64,000 bases of DNA from Burkholderia sp. USMB20 (GCF_000949135.2 NZ_JTAN02000015.1:115688-179687); one strand, 5' to 3'; counted from the first letter of the stretch, positions 39,446-49,394 are shown. Numbers and translations are program-made. Notes: generated from the letters alone by a model not told the origin.

Positions 39446-40807
39446 ATGTCCCAGTCCCCCAAAGTAGGCTTCGTATCGCTCGGGTGCCCGAAAGCCCTCG
39501 TCGACTCCGAACAAATCATCACGCAGCTGCGTGCCGAAGGTTATGAAATCTCCGGCACCTACGACGGCGCCGACCTCGTCGTCGTGAACACCTGCGGCTT
39601 CATCGACGAAGCCGTGCAGGAAAGCCTCGACGCGATCGGCGAAGCGCTGACCGAGAACGGCAAGGTGATCGTCACCGGCTGCCTCGGCGCGAAGTCGAGC
39701 GCGAGCGGCTCGAACCTGATCGAGGAAGTCCACCCGAAGGTGCTCGCCGTCACCGGCCCGCACGCGGTGGGCGAAGTGATGCAGGCCGTGCATTCGCACC
39801 TGCCGAAGCCGCACGACCCGTTCACCGATCTGGTGCCGGCGGCCGGCATCAAGCTCACGCCGCGTCACTACGCATACCTGAAGATTTCCGAAGGCTGCAA
39901 CCACCGTTGCACGTTCTGCATCATCCCGTCGATGCGCGGCGACCTCGTGTCGCGCCCGGTCGCCGAAGTGATGCTGGAAGCCGAGAACCTCTTCAAGTCC
40001 GGCGTGAAGGAACTGCTCGTGATCTCGCAGGACACGAGCGCATACGGCGTCGACGTGAAGTACCGCACCGGCTTCTGGAACGGCAAGCCGATCAAGACGC
40101 GCATGACCGACCTCGTCGCCGCGCTCGGCGAACTCGCCGCGCAGTACGGCGCATGGGTGCGCCTGCACTACGTGTATCCGTATCCGAGCGTCGACGAAGT
40201 CATTCCGCTGATGGCCGAAGGCCCGTTCAAGGGCCATGTGCTGCCGTATCTCGACGTGCCGTTCCAGCACGCGCATCCGGACGTGCTGAAGCGCATGAAG
40301 CGCCCGGCGAACGCCGAGAAGGTGCTCGAGCGCGTGCAGAAGTGGCGCGAGATCTGCCCGGACCTGACGATCCGCAGCACGTTCATCGCCGGCTTCCCCG
40401 GCGAGACGGAAGAACAATTCGAAACGCTGCTCGACTTCATCCGCGAGGCGGAACTCGATCGCGTCGGCTGCTTTGCGTATTCGCCGGTCGAAGGCGCGAC
40501 CGCGAACGAACTCGACGGCGCGCTGCCGGACGAGGTGCGCGAAGAACGCCGCGCGCGCTTCATGGAAGTGGCCGAGGAAGTGTCGGCGCGGCGCATCCAG
40601 CGCAAGGTTGGCAAGACCCTCAAGGTGCTGATCGACGAAGTCGGCGAGGAAGGCGGCATCGGCCGCACGGCGGCCGATGCGCCGGAGATCGACGGCGTCG
40701 TCTACGTCGAGCCGGCGACCAAGGCGTCGAAGCGCTACAAGGTCGGCGATTTCGTGTCGGTGAAGATCACGGGCGCGGACGGCCACGACCTGTGGGGCGA
40801 GGTTTAA
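39446..40807 (+). CDS. rimO: Ribosomal protein S12 methylthiotransferase RimO
   Basis: Radical-SAM enzyme adding a methylthio group to an aspartate of ribosomal protein S12. The N-terminal UPF0004 domain has cysteines in [18 protein letters not shown] and TGCLGAK. The radical-SAM domain has the CNHRCTFC motif, and a C-terminal TRAM domain follows ([11 protein letters not shown]). The 453-residue length is normal. The KdgK-like gene starts three bases after its stop. Confidence 0.96.
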   Translation: MSQSPKVGFVSLGCPKALVDSEQIITQLRAEGYEISGTYDGADLVVVNTCGFIDEAVQESLDAIGEALTENGKVIVTGCLGAKSSASGSNLIEEVHPKVLAVTGPHAVGEVMQAVHSHLPKPHDPFTDLVPAAGIKLTPRHYAYLKISEGCNHRCTFCIIPSMRGDLVSRPVAEVMLEAENLFKSGVKELLVISQDTSAYGVDVKYRTGFWNGKPIKTRMTDLVAALGELAAQYGAWVRLHYVYPYPSVDEVIPLMAEGPFKGHVLPYLDVPFQHAHPDVLKRMKRPANAEKVLERVQKWREICPDLTIRSTFIAGFPGETEEQFETLLDFIREAELDRVGCFAYSPVEGATANELDGALPDEVREERRARFMEVAEEVSARRIQRKVGKTLKVLIDEVGEEGGIGRTAADAPEIDGVVYVEPATKASKRYKVGDFVSVKITGADGHDLWGEV

Positions 40808-40810
40808 GCG

Positions 40811-41737
40811 ATGACCGCCGCACTGCCGCAGATCCTCGCGCTCGGCGAGGCGATGATCGAATTCAACCAGTCGCAGCCGGGCCGGCCGGAGTTCCTGCAA
40901 GGCTTCGGCGGCGACACGTCGAACTTCTGCATCGCCGCGGCGCGCCAGGGCGCGTCGACGGGCTTCGTGTCGGCGATCGGCGACGATCCGTTCGGCCGCC
41001 TGCTGACCGACATGTGGGCGGCGGAGCACGTCGATACGACGTACGTACGGATCGACCGCACGGCGCCGACCGGCGTGTATTTCGTCACGCACGGTGCTGA
41101 CGGCCACCAGTTCGACTATCTGCGCGCGGGTTCCGCGGCGAGCCGCTACGCGGTGGCCGACTTGCCGCTCGATGCGCTGGCCGCGGCACGGGCCGTGCAC
41201 CTGTCGGGCATCAGCCTCGCGATCGGCACGGCCGCGTGCGACGCCGCGTTCGCGGCGATCGACCACGCGCGCAGCAACGGCGCGCAGGTCAGCTTCGACA
41301 CGAACCTGCGCCTGAAGCTGTGGCCGCTGCCGCGCGCCCGCGCGGTGATGCGCGAAGCGCTGCGCCAGACGGACATCTGCCTGCCGAGCTGGGACGACGT
41401 CACGGCGCTCACCGGTGCGAACGACCGCGACGCGATCGTCGATGCGATGCTCGAGCACGGGCCGCGGGTCGTCGCGCTGAAACTCGGCAAGGAAGGCGCG
41501 TATGTCGCGACGCCGAACGAACGGCGCGTGGTGCCGGGCTTCGCGGTCGAGGCCGTCGACGCGACGGGCGCGGGCGACTGCTTCGGCGGTGCGTTCGTTG
41601 CGCGGATCGTCGCAGGCGACGATCCATTCGCGGCCGCGCGTTATGCGAACGCGGCGGCGGCACTGTCGACGACCGGCTACGGCGCGGTCGCGCCGATTCC
41701 GCGCCGCGACGCGGTGGAACGCCTGATGCAGGGCTGA
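40811..41737 (+). CDS. kdgK: PfkB-family sugar kinase, probably 2-dehydro-3-deoxygluconokinase
   Basis: A 308-residue ribokinase-fold enzyme. The N-terminus ILALGEAMIEFNQ, the GGDTSNFCIAAARQG signature and the C-terminal PfkB signature DATGAGDCFGGAF with its catalytic Asp are clear. EAMIEFN and the DTNLRLKLWP segment point to KDG kinase of the Entner-Doudoroff side branch, but substrate choice within PfkB enzymes is uncertain. It is tightly coupled to rimO. Confidence 0.85.
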   Translation: MTAALPQILALGEAMIEFNQSQPGRPEFLQGFGGDTSNFCIAAARQGASTGFVSAIGDDPFGRLLTDMWAAEHVDTTYVRIDRTAPTGVYFVTHGADGHQFDYLRAGSAASRYAVADLPLDALAAARAVHLSGISLAIGTAACDAAFAAIDHARSNGAQVSFDTNLRLKLWPLPRARAVMREALRQTDICLPSWDDVTALTGANDRDAIVDAMLEHGPRVVALKLGKEGAYVATPNERRVVPGFAVEAVDATGAGDCFGGAFVARIVAGDDPFAAARYANAAAALSTTGYGAVAPIPRRDAVERLMQG

Positions 41738-41935
41738 CGCGGCTCTCGCACGCCGGCTACCTGTTCACTCGAACGCCCGGATGACGGGCGACGTGAACGG
41801 CTGGCGAGCGGTGTGCGTACCGCGGGCGCCTGCGCATCGGCGGTCGCCACGTGCGCGTGGCGATCGATGTGCAGCGGCGACGCGCAGCATGTCGCCGCGA
41901 TTTTCGAGCGAATCTGAAGCAAGGAGCAACACAAG

Positions 41936-42478
41936 GTGGGTCGATATTCGCAATGGCAACGGGCGCTGGTGATTGCCGGCGCGCTGGCGGCGGGCCTCGC
42001 GATGCCGGGCGTGGTCGCGGCACAGGCCGCCGCGCCGGGCGCGCAGCAGGATGAAGCGGCGCCCGCACGGCCGCTGCGGCCGAATCCGGAATTCGCCCGC
42101 CTGCCGCGTTACGAAGGCACGCTCGGCGATCGGCCGATCGTCGTGCATCTCGGCCCGAAGACGGACGAGGAAGGCGTGCACGGCGAATACCAGTTCGCGG
42201 ACACGGGCGAGGTGGTGCTGCTCGCCGGCGATCGCGACGGCGACACGCTCGAGATCGAGGAATCGAACGACGGCACGAACATCACGGGCGTGTGGATCGG
42301 CCGCTTCGACGCGACGGGCGAGCTGAAGGCCGACCGGATGAACTCGGACGAATCGGATCCGCAACCCGTCGTGCTGCGCCTGGCGCCGGGCAAGCGCGCG
42401 GCGCTGCAGGTACGCGACGGCCGCGTGCAGGAAATCGAGACGGTCGGCAACGTTGTCAATCTGCGCACCGACGACTGA
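41936..42478 (+). CDS. Exported hypothetical protein
   Basis: A 180-residue protein from GTG 41936, with signal peptide (ALVIAGALAAGLAMPGVVAA). The mature part is acidic and appears beta-rich (GTLGDRPIVVHLGPKTDEEG, then VVLLAGDRDGDTLEIEESND). It has no cysteine and no known motif. Its codon use is that of the core genome. Function unknown. Confidence 0.75.
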   Translation: MGRYSQWQRALVIAGALAAGLAMPGVVAAQAAAPGAQQDEAAPARPLRPNPEFARLPRYEGTLGDRPIVVHLGPKTDEEGVHGEYQFADTGEVVLLAGDRDGDTLEIEESNDGTNITGVWIGRFDATGELKADRMNSDESDPQPVVLRLAPGKRAALQVRDGRVQEIETVGNVVNLRTDD

Positions 42479-42591
42479 GCGCGCGCTGGCTCGGCGCATG
42501 CGGCGCGCATTGTACCGGGCCAACCGCGCCGATTTTGGCTAACCTAGCGACCTATTCCGCAACCGAACGGCCTTTCTCCGGGCCTCCTGCC

Positions 42592-43773
42592 ATGACTGCA
42601 TCCACTCCGAAGCGCGCACTCCAGACCCGCATCGTTCAACCCGACGACAACATCCCGGATGGCTTCCGTTCGTTCGTGCCGCCGGTCGAGCGTGCATCGA
42701 CGGTCGTGTTTCCCGATCTCGCGACGATGCGCGCGCTGGTCTGGCACGACGACAACCAGTGGCGCTACGGGCTGCATGCGACCCCGACGTCGCTCGCGCT
42801 CGCGCAGCGGCTCGCCGAGATCGAAGGCGGCTCGCATGCGCTGCTGCAGCCGTCGGGTCTCGCGGCGATCATGAACGTCTATTTCGGGATCGTGAAGGCG
42901 GGCGACGACGTGTTGATCCCGCACAACGTCTACGGGCCGAATGCCGATCTCGGCAACTGGCTCGCGAAGGATTTCGGCATCACCGCGCGCTTCTACGATC
43001 CGCTCGTCGGCGCCGGCATCGCCGACCTGATCCAGCCGAACACGCGGCTGATCTGGATCGAGGCGCCGGGCTCGGTGACGATGGAAGTGCCCGACGTGCG
43101 TGCGATCACGGCGGTCGCGCAGGCGCGCGGCATCGTCACCGCGATCGACAACACGTATTCGGCCGGGCTCGCGTTCAAGCCGTTCGAGCATGGCGTCGAC
43201 ATCTCGGTGCAGGCGCTGACCAAGTATCAATCGGGCGGCAGCGACGTGCTGATGGGCGCGACGATCACCGCGAGCGCGGCGCTGCAGGCGCAACTGAAGC
43301 TCGCCCGGATGCGCTGCGGGATCGGCGTGTCGGTCGACGACTGCTCGCTCGTGCTGCGCAGCCTGCCGAGCATGCAGGTGCGCTTCGATGCGCACAGCAA
43401 GAGCGCGCTCGCGCTCGCGCAATGGCTGAAGGCGCGTCCGGAGATCGCGGCCGTGCTGCATCCGCAACTACCGGACTGTCCGGGGCACGCATCGTTCATG
43501 CGCGACTTCACCGGCGCGGGCGGGCTGTTCTCGGTCGTGTTCGACGAGCGCTACAGTGCCGAGCAGATCGATCGTTTCGTCGAGGCGCTCGAGCTGTTCG
43601 CGATCGGCTGGAGCTGGGGCGGCGCGTGCAGCCTCGCGATGCCTTACGACGTGGCGTCGATGCGCCCGGACTGGCCGCATCGCGGCACGCTGGTACGCTT
43701 CTACGTCGGTCTCGAAGACGAAGCCGATCTGCGCGCGGATATCGAGCGCGCGATGCAGTCCACGCTCGGCTGA
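42592..43773 (+). CDS. metC: Cystathionine beta-lyase-like PLP enzyme
   Basis: Cys/Met-metabolism PLP enzyme of 393 residues. The cofactor-binding lysine is Lys211 (QALTKYQSGGSDVLMG). The aspartate that contacts the pyridine nitrogen is in AIDNTYSAG. The N-terminal VERASTVVFPD and RYGLHATPT segments match MetC-type cystathionine beta-lyases. It probably cleaves cystathionine to homocysteine. The gamma-lyase alternative cannot be ruled out by eye. An ATG at 42592 follows AGG-poor sequence, so the start is set by homology. Confidence 0.87.
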   Translation: MTASTPKRALQTRIVQPDDNIPDGFRSFVPPVERASTVVFPDLATMRALVWHDDNQWRYGLHATPTSLALAQRLAEIEGGSHALLQPSGLAAIMNVYFGIVKAGDDVLIPHNVYGPNADLGNWLAKDFGITARFYDPLVGAGIADLIQPNTRLIWIEAPGSVTMEVPDVRAITAVAQARGIVTAIDNTYSAGLAFKPFEHGVDISVQALTKYQSGGSDVLMGATITASAALQAQLKLARMRCGIGVSVDDCSLVLRSLPSMQVRFDAHSKSALALAQWLKARPEIAAVLHPQLPDCPGHASFMRDFTGAGGLFSVVFDERYSAEQIDRFVEALELFAIGWSWGGACSLAMPYDVASMRPDWPHRGTLVRFYVGLEDEADLRADIERAMQSTLG

Positions 43774-43799
43774 GCACCGAACCCCGAGCGGAACAACAG

Positions 43800-43835
43800 A
43801 ACGCCCGCGCGATGCAACATCGCGCGGGCGTTTTT
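43800..43835. terminator. Terminator between convergent metC and serB
   Basis: Arms AACGCCCGCGCGATG and CATCGCGCGGGCGTT are perfectly complementary with a CAA loop and a T5 tract on the plus strand. The A tract on the other side is weak, so it is strongest for metC. Confidence 0.9.
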
Positions 43836-43861
43836 CATGGGCGGCGTGCGCGGATCGGAAA

Positions 43862-44707
43862 TCAGAACAGCCGCAGCAGCCCGTCGAGGCCGACGTGGTC
43901 GAATGCGACGGTGGCCGCATCGCGCACGACGGGCTTCGCGTGGAACGCGACCGACAGCCCGGCTTCGGCCATCATCTTCAGGTCGTTCGAGCCGTCGCCC
44001 ATCGCGATCGCGCGGCTCGGCTCGATGCCGAGCGATGCGCAGGTATCGCGCAGCAGGCGCGCCTTGACGTCGGCGTTGACGATCTCGCCGAGCACCTTGC
44101 CGGTCAGCTTGCCGTCGACGATCTCGAGCGTGTTCGCGTGCGCGAAGTCGAGGCCGAGGCGCGCCTTCAGGCGCTCGGTGAAGAACGTGAAGCCGCCCGA
44201 CACGAGCAGCGTCTTCAGGCCCGCGGCCTTCACGCCGGCGAGCATCGTCTCCGCGCCGGGCGACAGCTGCAGCCGTTCCTCGTACACGCGCTCGAGCGCC
44301 TGCGCGTCGAGCCCCGCGAGCAGCGCGACGCGGCGCGTGAGGCTTTCGTTGAAATCGCGGATCTCGCCGCGCATCGCCGCCTCGGTGATCTCGGCGACCT
44401 GCGTCTTCAGCCCGCAGAAATCGGCGATCTCGTCGATGCATTCGATCGTGATCAGCGTCGAGTCCATGTCCATCACGACGAGCCCGAAATCGCTCAGCGC
44501 GCGGCCGGCTTCGACGAAGCCGAAGTCGAGCGCATGCGTGCCGCAGTACGCGTCGATGTCGAGACGCTGCGCGGGGTTGGCGTTTTCGATGCGCAGCGCG
44601 TGATCGTCGGTCTGCACGATGCGGGTGCCGCGCGACAGCGCGAGCAGCGGTTTGTGATGCGCGTCCGACAACGGCGCGAGACTCTGGATGACGAGGTTGT
44701 GGGTCAT
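43862..44707 (-). CDS. serB: Phosphoserine phosphatase SerB
   Basis: HAD-superfamily enzyme for the last step of serine synthesis. It is 281 residues from MTHNLVIQSL. HAD motif 1 is VVMDMDSTLI, motif 2 LLVSGGFTFF, and motif 3/4 LTGKVLGEIVNADVK with AMGDGSNDLKM. The N-terminal 70 residues are the ACT-like part of this family. The open frame runs far upstream, but the ATG at 44707 gives the family N-terminus. Confidence 0.95.
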   Translation of the reverse strand: MTHNLVIQSLAPLSDAHHKPLLALSRGTRIVQTDDHALRIENANPAQRLDIDAYCGTHALDFGFVEAGRALSDFGLVVMDMDSTLITIECIDEIADFCGLKTQVAEITEAAMRGEIRDFNESLTRRVALLAGLDAQALERVYEERLQLSPGAETMLAGVKAAGLKTLLVSGGFTFFTERLKARLGLDFAHANTLEIVDGKLTGKVLGEIVNADVKARLLRDTCASLGIEPSRAIAMGDGSNDLKMMAEAGLSVAFHAKPVVRDAATVAFDHVGLDGLLRLF

Positions 44708-44922
44708 GACGGAATGTTTGGAAGCGAATGAAACGCGTGCGCGGCCGGCATGCGGCCGCCTGCGAGCGCGGGCCCCGTTCGGCGTCGGGCCGTTGCGTCG
44801 CGAACGCGCCATTGTAGCCGGTTGGTATCCGATCGCGACCGGATCGCCGCCGGGAACCGGCGCTGGCGCCGTGCCGGGTGCCGCACGCACGGCGATTCGG
44901 CGGACGGTGCGGGCTATTCGGG

Positions 44923-45870
44923 CTATTCGTGCGATTGCCGGTCGCGATCCCAGTAAGGCGGATCGCCGAAGTGTTCGGCCAGGAACGCGATGAACGCGAG
45001 CGTCTTCAGCGGCACGTGCGCGCGGCTCGGATAGACGGCCCAGATCGCGACGTCGTTCGCGAACGGGTAGTCGTCGAGCACGGTGACGAGCGCGCCGCTC
45101 GCGAGCAGCGGGCCGACGTCCCAGGTCGACTTGATCGCGATGCCGAAGCCGTCGACGAGCGCTTCGCGGATTGCCTCGCCGTTGCTCGCGACGAGCCGGC
45201 CGCCGACCCGCACGGTGAGCGGGCCTTGCGGCGTGACGAACGACCAGTCGCGCTGGTCGCCGAGGATCACGCATTCGTGCTGCGCGAGGTCGGCCGGATG
45301 GCGCGGCGTGCCGTGTTCGGCGAGATACGCGGGCGAGCAGCACAGCACGCGCCGGTTCGTGGCGAGCCTGCGCGCGACCAGCGTCGAATCCTTCAGCGCG
45401 CCGAGGCGGATCGCGACGTCGTAGCCGTCGTCGACGAGGTCGACGATCTCGTCGGACAGCCGCAGGTCGAGCGACACGGACGGGTAGCGGCGCAGGAACG
45501 CGGGAATCACGGGCGCGACGTGCTGGCGGCCGAACGACGACGACATCGACACCTTCAGCCGCCCGTACGGCTCGCTGCGGCCGTGGCCGACCGAGGCGCG
45601 CGCGGCGTCGGCGGCCGACAGCAGCGCCTCGGCGCGGGCCATGAAGACTTCGCCGTCCTGCGTCAGGCTGATGCGGCGCGTGGTGCGATGCAGCAACCGC
45701 GCGCCGAGCTGGCGCTCCAGCTGCGCGATGCGTGCGCTCGCGACCGCGGCCGATACGCCGAACTCGCGCCCGGCCGCGCTCACGTTCGCGAGCAGCGCGG
45801 CGCGCACGAACAGGCCGACGTCGAGCAGGTCGAGCGGCTTGTCGGGGGCTGGAATCGGATCGGACGTCAT
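44923..45870 (-). CDS. LysR-family transcriptional regulator
   Basis: A 315-residue LTTR. The N-terminal winged HTH (AAVASARIAQLERQLGARLLHRTTRRISLT) and the effector-binding domain (GRLKVSMSSSFGRQHVAPVI) are typical. It is divergent from the alcohol dehydrogenase gene at 45994, with a perfect dyad between them, so it most likely controls that gene and itself. The first 18 or so residues (DPIPAPDKPLDLLDVG) form a short extension. Confidence 0.93.
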   Translation of the reverse strand: MTSDPIPAPDKPLDLLDVGLFVRAALLANVSAAGREFGVSAAVASARIAQLERQLGARLLHRTTRRISLTQDGEVFMARAEALLSAADAARASVGHGRSEPYGRLKVSMSSSFGRQHVAPVIPAFLRRYPSVSLDLRLSDEIVDLVDDGYDVAIRLGALKDSTLVARRLATNRRVLCCSPAYLAEHGTPRHPADLAQHECVILGDQRDWSFVTPQGPLTVRVGGRLVASNGEAIREALVDGFGIAIKSTWDVGPLLASGALVTVLDDYPFANDVAIWAVYPSRAHVPLKTLAFIAFLAEHFGDPPYWDRDRQSHE

Positions 45871-45880
45871 TATTCTGAAA

Positions 45881-45901
45881 TTCCTGAAAATGTTTCAGGA
45901 A
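45881..45901. promoter_or_regulatory. Operator-like dyad between the LysR gene and the dehydrogenase
   Basis: TTCCTGAAA-ATG-TTTCAGGAA is a perfect 9-bp inverted repeat. A further half-site, TTCTGAAA, lies at 45873-45880 next to the LysR start. Position and symmetry suit binding of the adjacent LysR regulator. Confidence 0.7.
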
Positions 45902-45993
45902 ATATAGCGGTTTTCTCGAAGGATCGGGGCGTCTACGATGGCATGCATGGGGCTGCGCTGCGGCCCGCCCGATTTCCCTGAAGGAGTTTCGTG

Positions 45994-47010
45994 ATGAAAG
46001 CTGTTGGACTGACCCGTTACCTGCCGATCGACGATCCGCAGGCGCTCGTCGACGTGGAACTGCCGCAACCGGTGCCGGGCCCGCGCGACCTGCTCGTGAA
46101 GGTCGAGGCGATCTCCGTGAACCCGGTCGACACCAAGGTGCGCGCGCCGAAACCGCAGGTCGAGGAGACGCCGCGCGTGCTCGGCTGGGATGCGGCCGGC
46201 ACGGTCGTCGCGGTCGGTGCCGAGGTCACGCTGTTCCGGCCGGGCGACGAGGTGTTCTACGCGGGCAGCATCACGCGGCCCGGCGCGAACAGCGAATTCC
46301 ACGCGGTCGACGAGCGGATCGCCGCGCTCAAGCCGCGCTCGCTCGATTTCGCGGCATCCGCCGCATTGCCGCTCACCGCGCTGACCGCCTGGGAGGCGCT
46401 GTTCGACCGGCTGCGCGTGTCGCCGCAGGGCGCCGACGCGGGCAAGTCGGTGCTGATCATCGGCGGCGCGGGCGGGGTGGGTTCGATCGCGATCCAGCTC
46501 GCGAAGACGCTCGCCGGGCTGCGCGTGATCGCGACCGCGTCGCGGCCGGCGTCGGCCGAATGGGTGCGCTCGCTCGGCGCGGACGACGTGGTCGATCATT
46601 TCGGCGACCTGCCCGCGCAATTGCGTGAAATCGGCCACGCGAGCGTCGACTACGTGCTGATCTTCAACGACACGGACCGTCATTTCCCTGCCGCGGCGGA
46701 AGTAATCCGCCCGCAGGGCGGCATTTGCACGATCGTCGAGAACGAGAAGCCGATTCCGGTCGAGCAACTGAAGGCGAAGAGCGCCGCGTTTCACTGGGAA
46801 TTCATGTTCACGCGTGCGATGTTCGAGACGCCGGACATGATCGAGCAGCACAAGATCCTGAGCGAGGTGGCGCGGCTCGTCGACGGCGGCACGCTGCGCA
46901 CGACGCTCGGCGAACAGCTCGGCACGATCAACGCCGCCAACGTGCGGCGCGCGCATCAGCTGCTCGAAGCCGGGCGCGCGATCGGCAAGCTGGTGCTGAG
47001 CGGCTTCTGA
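45994..47010 (+). CDS. Zinc-type alcohol dehydrogenase/quinone oxidoreductase family protein
   Basis: MDR-superfamily reductase of 338 residues. The N-terminal GroES-like part (VKVEAISVNPVDTKVR, GWDAAGTVVAVG) and the Rossmann loop (IIGGAGGVGSIAIQLAK) are clear. The catalytic and structural zinc cysteines are absent, so it is probably a zinc-free NADPH:quinone or enone reductase. The ATG at 45994 follows AAGGAG with good spacing; GTG at 45991 is an alternative. It is probably under control of the divergent LysR protein. Confidence 0.9.
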   Translation: MKAVGLTRYLPIDDPQALVDVELPQPVPGPRDLLVKVEAISVNPVDTKVRAPKPQVEETPRVLGWDAAGTVVAVGAEVTLFRPGDEVFYAGSITRPGANSEFHAVDERIAALKPRSLDFAASAALPLTALTAWEALFDRLRVSPQGADAGKSVLIIGGAGGVGSIAIQLAKTLAGLRVIATASRPASAEWVRSLGADDVVDHFGDLPAQLREIGHASVDYVLIFNDTDRHFPAAAEVIRPQGGICTIVENEKPIPVEQLKAKSAAFHWEFMFTRAMFETPDMIEQHKILSEVARLVDGGTLRTTLGEQLGTINAANVRRAHQLLEAGRAIGKLVLSGF

Positions 47011-47271
47011 GTGCCGCAGACGCGTCGCTTCGCGCCAGGCGCCGATGGGCATCCCCCAAGGGGACTTCCTTCGGGGCGGAAAACCTGGGTCTGCCCGGCG
47101 TGTTCCCGAGCGCCGGCGTCGCGCGTACGGGATGCCGCGTCGCGAACGCAAGCGGGGTAACACCCGATGCGTTTGCGGCGCATTGCATGCCGCTTGGCGG
47201 TAGACTGGCAACGCATCATGCATCGAAAACCGCGCGGCACGCGCGTGCCGCCGCATTACAAGGAGGTCAGC

Positions 47272-47823
47272 ATGAGCCAACGCAGCTTGTCAGTCGCCGC
47301 ATCGTGGTCAGCCGTGTTCGCGGCGGCGTGCGTCAGCGCGAGCGTATTCGCGGCGCCGCCGGTCAAGGGCAGCCTGAAGGGCGGCGGGACAGGGCAGCTC
47401 GAATACACCGTCAAGGTCGATTCGAAGACCTTCGGCAATACGCAGGAGACCCGCAAGATCCGCTCGGGCGAAACGGACGACTTCAACTGGAAGTCGGTGC
47501 CGCCGGGTGGCGCGGTCGCGATGCCGGACGGTTGCCCGAACGCCGACAACCTGCCGCGCGACGCGAACGGCGCGATGGTGCGCCAGACCCAGGTGCGGCT
47601 CGCGCCATCGGTCGACGCGAAGGGGATCGCGAACGTGCAGATGAGCTTCCAGGCGGCCGCGCCGAAAGGCACGCACAACGTGAGCGCGGGCGGCAAGTCG
47701 CTGCAGTGCCCGGATGTCGTGTCGGTGAGCCAGGTCAAGTGGGTGTCGATTTCGACCAATGGCGGCTCGAAGTCCGTCTCGATGAGCGACGGCACGAAGG
47801 TGACGGTGTCGATCAAGCGCTGA
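47272..47823 (+). CDS. Exported hypothetical protein
   Basis: A 183-residue protein with a strong AAGGAGG ribosome site and a signal peptide (VAASWSAVFAAACVSASVFA, mature from APPVKGS). The mature part is Ser/Thr/Lys-rich and beta-like (QLEYTVKVDSKTFGNTQE). It has two cysteines, in DGCPNAD and SLQCPDV. I do not recognise a functional family; similar exported proteins occur in Burkholderia as hypotheticals. Confidence 0.8.
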   Translation: MSQRSLSVAASWSAVFAAACVSASVFAAPPVKGSLKGGGTGQLEYTVKVDSKTFGNTQETRKIRSGETDDFNWKSVPPGGAVAMPDGCPNADNLPRDANGAMVRQTQVRLAPSVDAKGIANVQMSFQAAAPKGTHNVSAGGKSLQCPDVVSVSQVKWVSISTNGGSKSVSMSDGTKVTVSIKR

Positions 47824-48074
47824 GCGGTGCGCGCGGGCCGGCGAGACGTCCGGTGCGTGCGCAACCAACCGCGATGCGTATCCGGTGATCCGGGCAGGGC
47901 CGCGCGTGACGGTTTCGTGGCGCGCGGCTTCGCGTATTTCCGTTGTTTGAGGTTTGATGTGCGTCGTGTCCGGCGCGCACCGACAGCGCGGCCATTCGCC
48001 CCCCGGCGCGCGTGACGTGATGCGGATGTCGCGCTATCCTCGTGGGCTTCTCCCTCTCCCCGAACGACATCCCG

Positions 48075-48548
48075 ATGAAACATTGCATGCGCGCGCTGCT
48101 GTCGGCCGCTGCGTTCGTCGCCACCCATGCGCAGGCGGCCGACGATTGCAGCTTCGCGAAGAAAGTCGAGTTGCCGTCGCGACAGCAGGTCGCCGTCGTG
48201 TCGAGCGGCGCACTCGAACCGTGCTCGACCGGCAGCTATGCGGTGCGCGTGTATTCGACTGCGCATGCCGCGCCCGGCTTCGATAGGGACGACTACATAA
48301 CCGGCGTGCTGCATGCGCGTGACGGCACCGTCGCCGACGCCTTCACGGCCGACCTCGGTGCGCGTGCGCCGCAGGCGCTCGTCGTCACGACGCGCTCGGC
48401 CGGCAGCGGCGGTTATGTCGGCGCGCAGGCCTATGTGACGACACCGCGCGCGGTGCGGCTCGTCGCGTCGGTCGACGGGCTGGCGCCCGATGCCGACGTC
48501 AAGGCCGCGTTGCGCCAGGCCCTCGGCAAACGCCGCAGCGCCCGCTGA
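48075..48548 (+). CDS. Exported protein, possibly a PliI-type lysozyme inhibitor
   Basis: A 157-residue protein from the ATG at 48075 (MKHCMRALLSAAAFVA) with a signal peptide ending AQA. The mature domain contains STGSYAVRVYS, ITGVLHARDGTV and VVTTRSAGSGGYVGAQAY. The RSAGSGGY stretch after a beta-strand pattern resembles periplasmic inhibitors of I-type lysozyme. That would make it a defence against invertebrate lysozymes. The assignment is from memory of family pattern only. An ATG 11 codons earlier lacks a signal-like context. Confidence 0.6.
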   Translation: MKHCMRALLSAAAFVATHAQAADDCSFAKKVELPSRQQVAVVSSGALEPCSTGSYAVRVYSTAHAAPGFDRDDYITGVLHARDGTVADAFTADLGARAPQALVVTTRSAGSGGYVGAQAYVTTPRAVRLVASVDGLAPDADVKAALRQALGKRRSAR

Positions 48549-48590
48549 CAGCACGCCGCGCCAATGCCGCGCGGGTCGCGGCGCCGCGCG

Positions 48591-49394
48591 TCAATGCGCG
48601 CGTTCCTCGAGCCGCGATGCGAGAAAGCGGTGATCGGCGGAGAACAGCCGGCGATACGTCATCAGCACCGCGCCGACCGTGCCGAGCGCGGACGCCGCGG
48701 CGATCAGGAACATGATCACGATCTGGTAGCGCACGGCCTGCAGCGGCGACTGGCCGGCCAGCACCTGGCCGGTCATCATCCCCGGCAGGCTCACGACACC
48801 GACGACGGCCATCTGGTTGAGCGTCGGCAGCATGCCCGCACGCACGGCCTGGCGCGCGGCGTCCTGCGCGGCTTCCCAGCGCGTCGCGCCGAGCGCGAGC
48901 GCGGTCTCGACGCGGTCGCGCCGTGCCGTCAGTTCCTCCATCATCCGTTCGACGCCGAGCGACACGCCCGTGAGCGTATTGCCGAGGATCATCCCGAGGA
49001 TCGGGATCGCATACTGCGGCGTGTACCACGGATGAATGCGGATCACGGCGAACAGCCCGATCGCCGCGACGACCCAACTGCTGAACCAGATGGACGCGAT
49101 GCTGTCGACGCGCTGTCCGCGATACGTGCGCTTGCCGCGGCCGGCGCCCGCGAAGCCCGCGATCAGCGTCATCAACGCGGTCAGCGGCAGCACGACGGTC
49201 CAGTGCGGATGGCCGAACACCCAGCCGAGCACGTAGCCGATCGCGAGCAGCTGCACCACGGTGCGCACGGCGGCGAGCGCGAGCTTGCGCCCGAGGCCGA
49301 GCGACAGCGCCGCGGAGATCGCGCCGTTGACCGCGACGAGCGCGGCGGCGATGCCGACGTCGACGAGACTCAGATCCTGCAGTGCCGGGCTCAT
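48591..49394 (-). CDS. fetB: Iron export ABC transporter permease FetB
   Basis: A 267-residue membrane protein of the YbbM/UPF0014 family with about seven hydrophobic helices. Conserved motifs are GNTLTGVSLGVERM, ERMMEEL, ALALGATRWEA and VVGVVSLPGMMTGQVLAG. With FetA it exports iron and raises resistance to oxidative stress in E. coli. It overlaps fetA by four bases (ATGA). Confidence 0.92.
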   Translation of the reverse strand: MSPALQDLSLVDVGIAAALVAVNGAISAALSLGLGRKLALAAVRTVVQLLAIGYVLGWVFGHPHWTVVLPLTALMTLIAGFAGAGRGKRTYRGQRVDSIASIWFSSWVVAAIGLFAVIRIHPWYTPQYAIPILGMILGNTLTGVSLGVERMMEELTARRDRVETALALGATRWEAAQDAARQAVRAGMLPTLNQMAVVGVVSLPGMMTGQVLAGQSPLQAVRYQIVIMFLIAAASALGTVGAVLMTYRRLFSADHRFLASRLEERAH

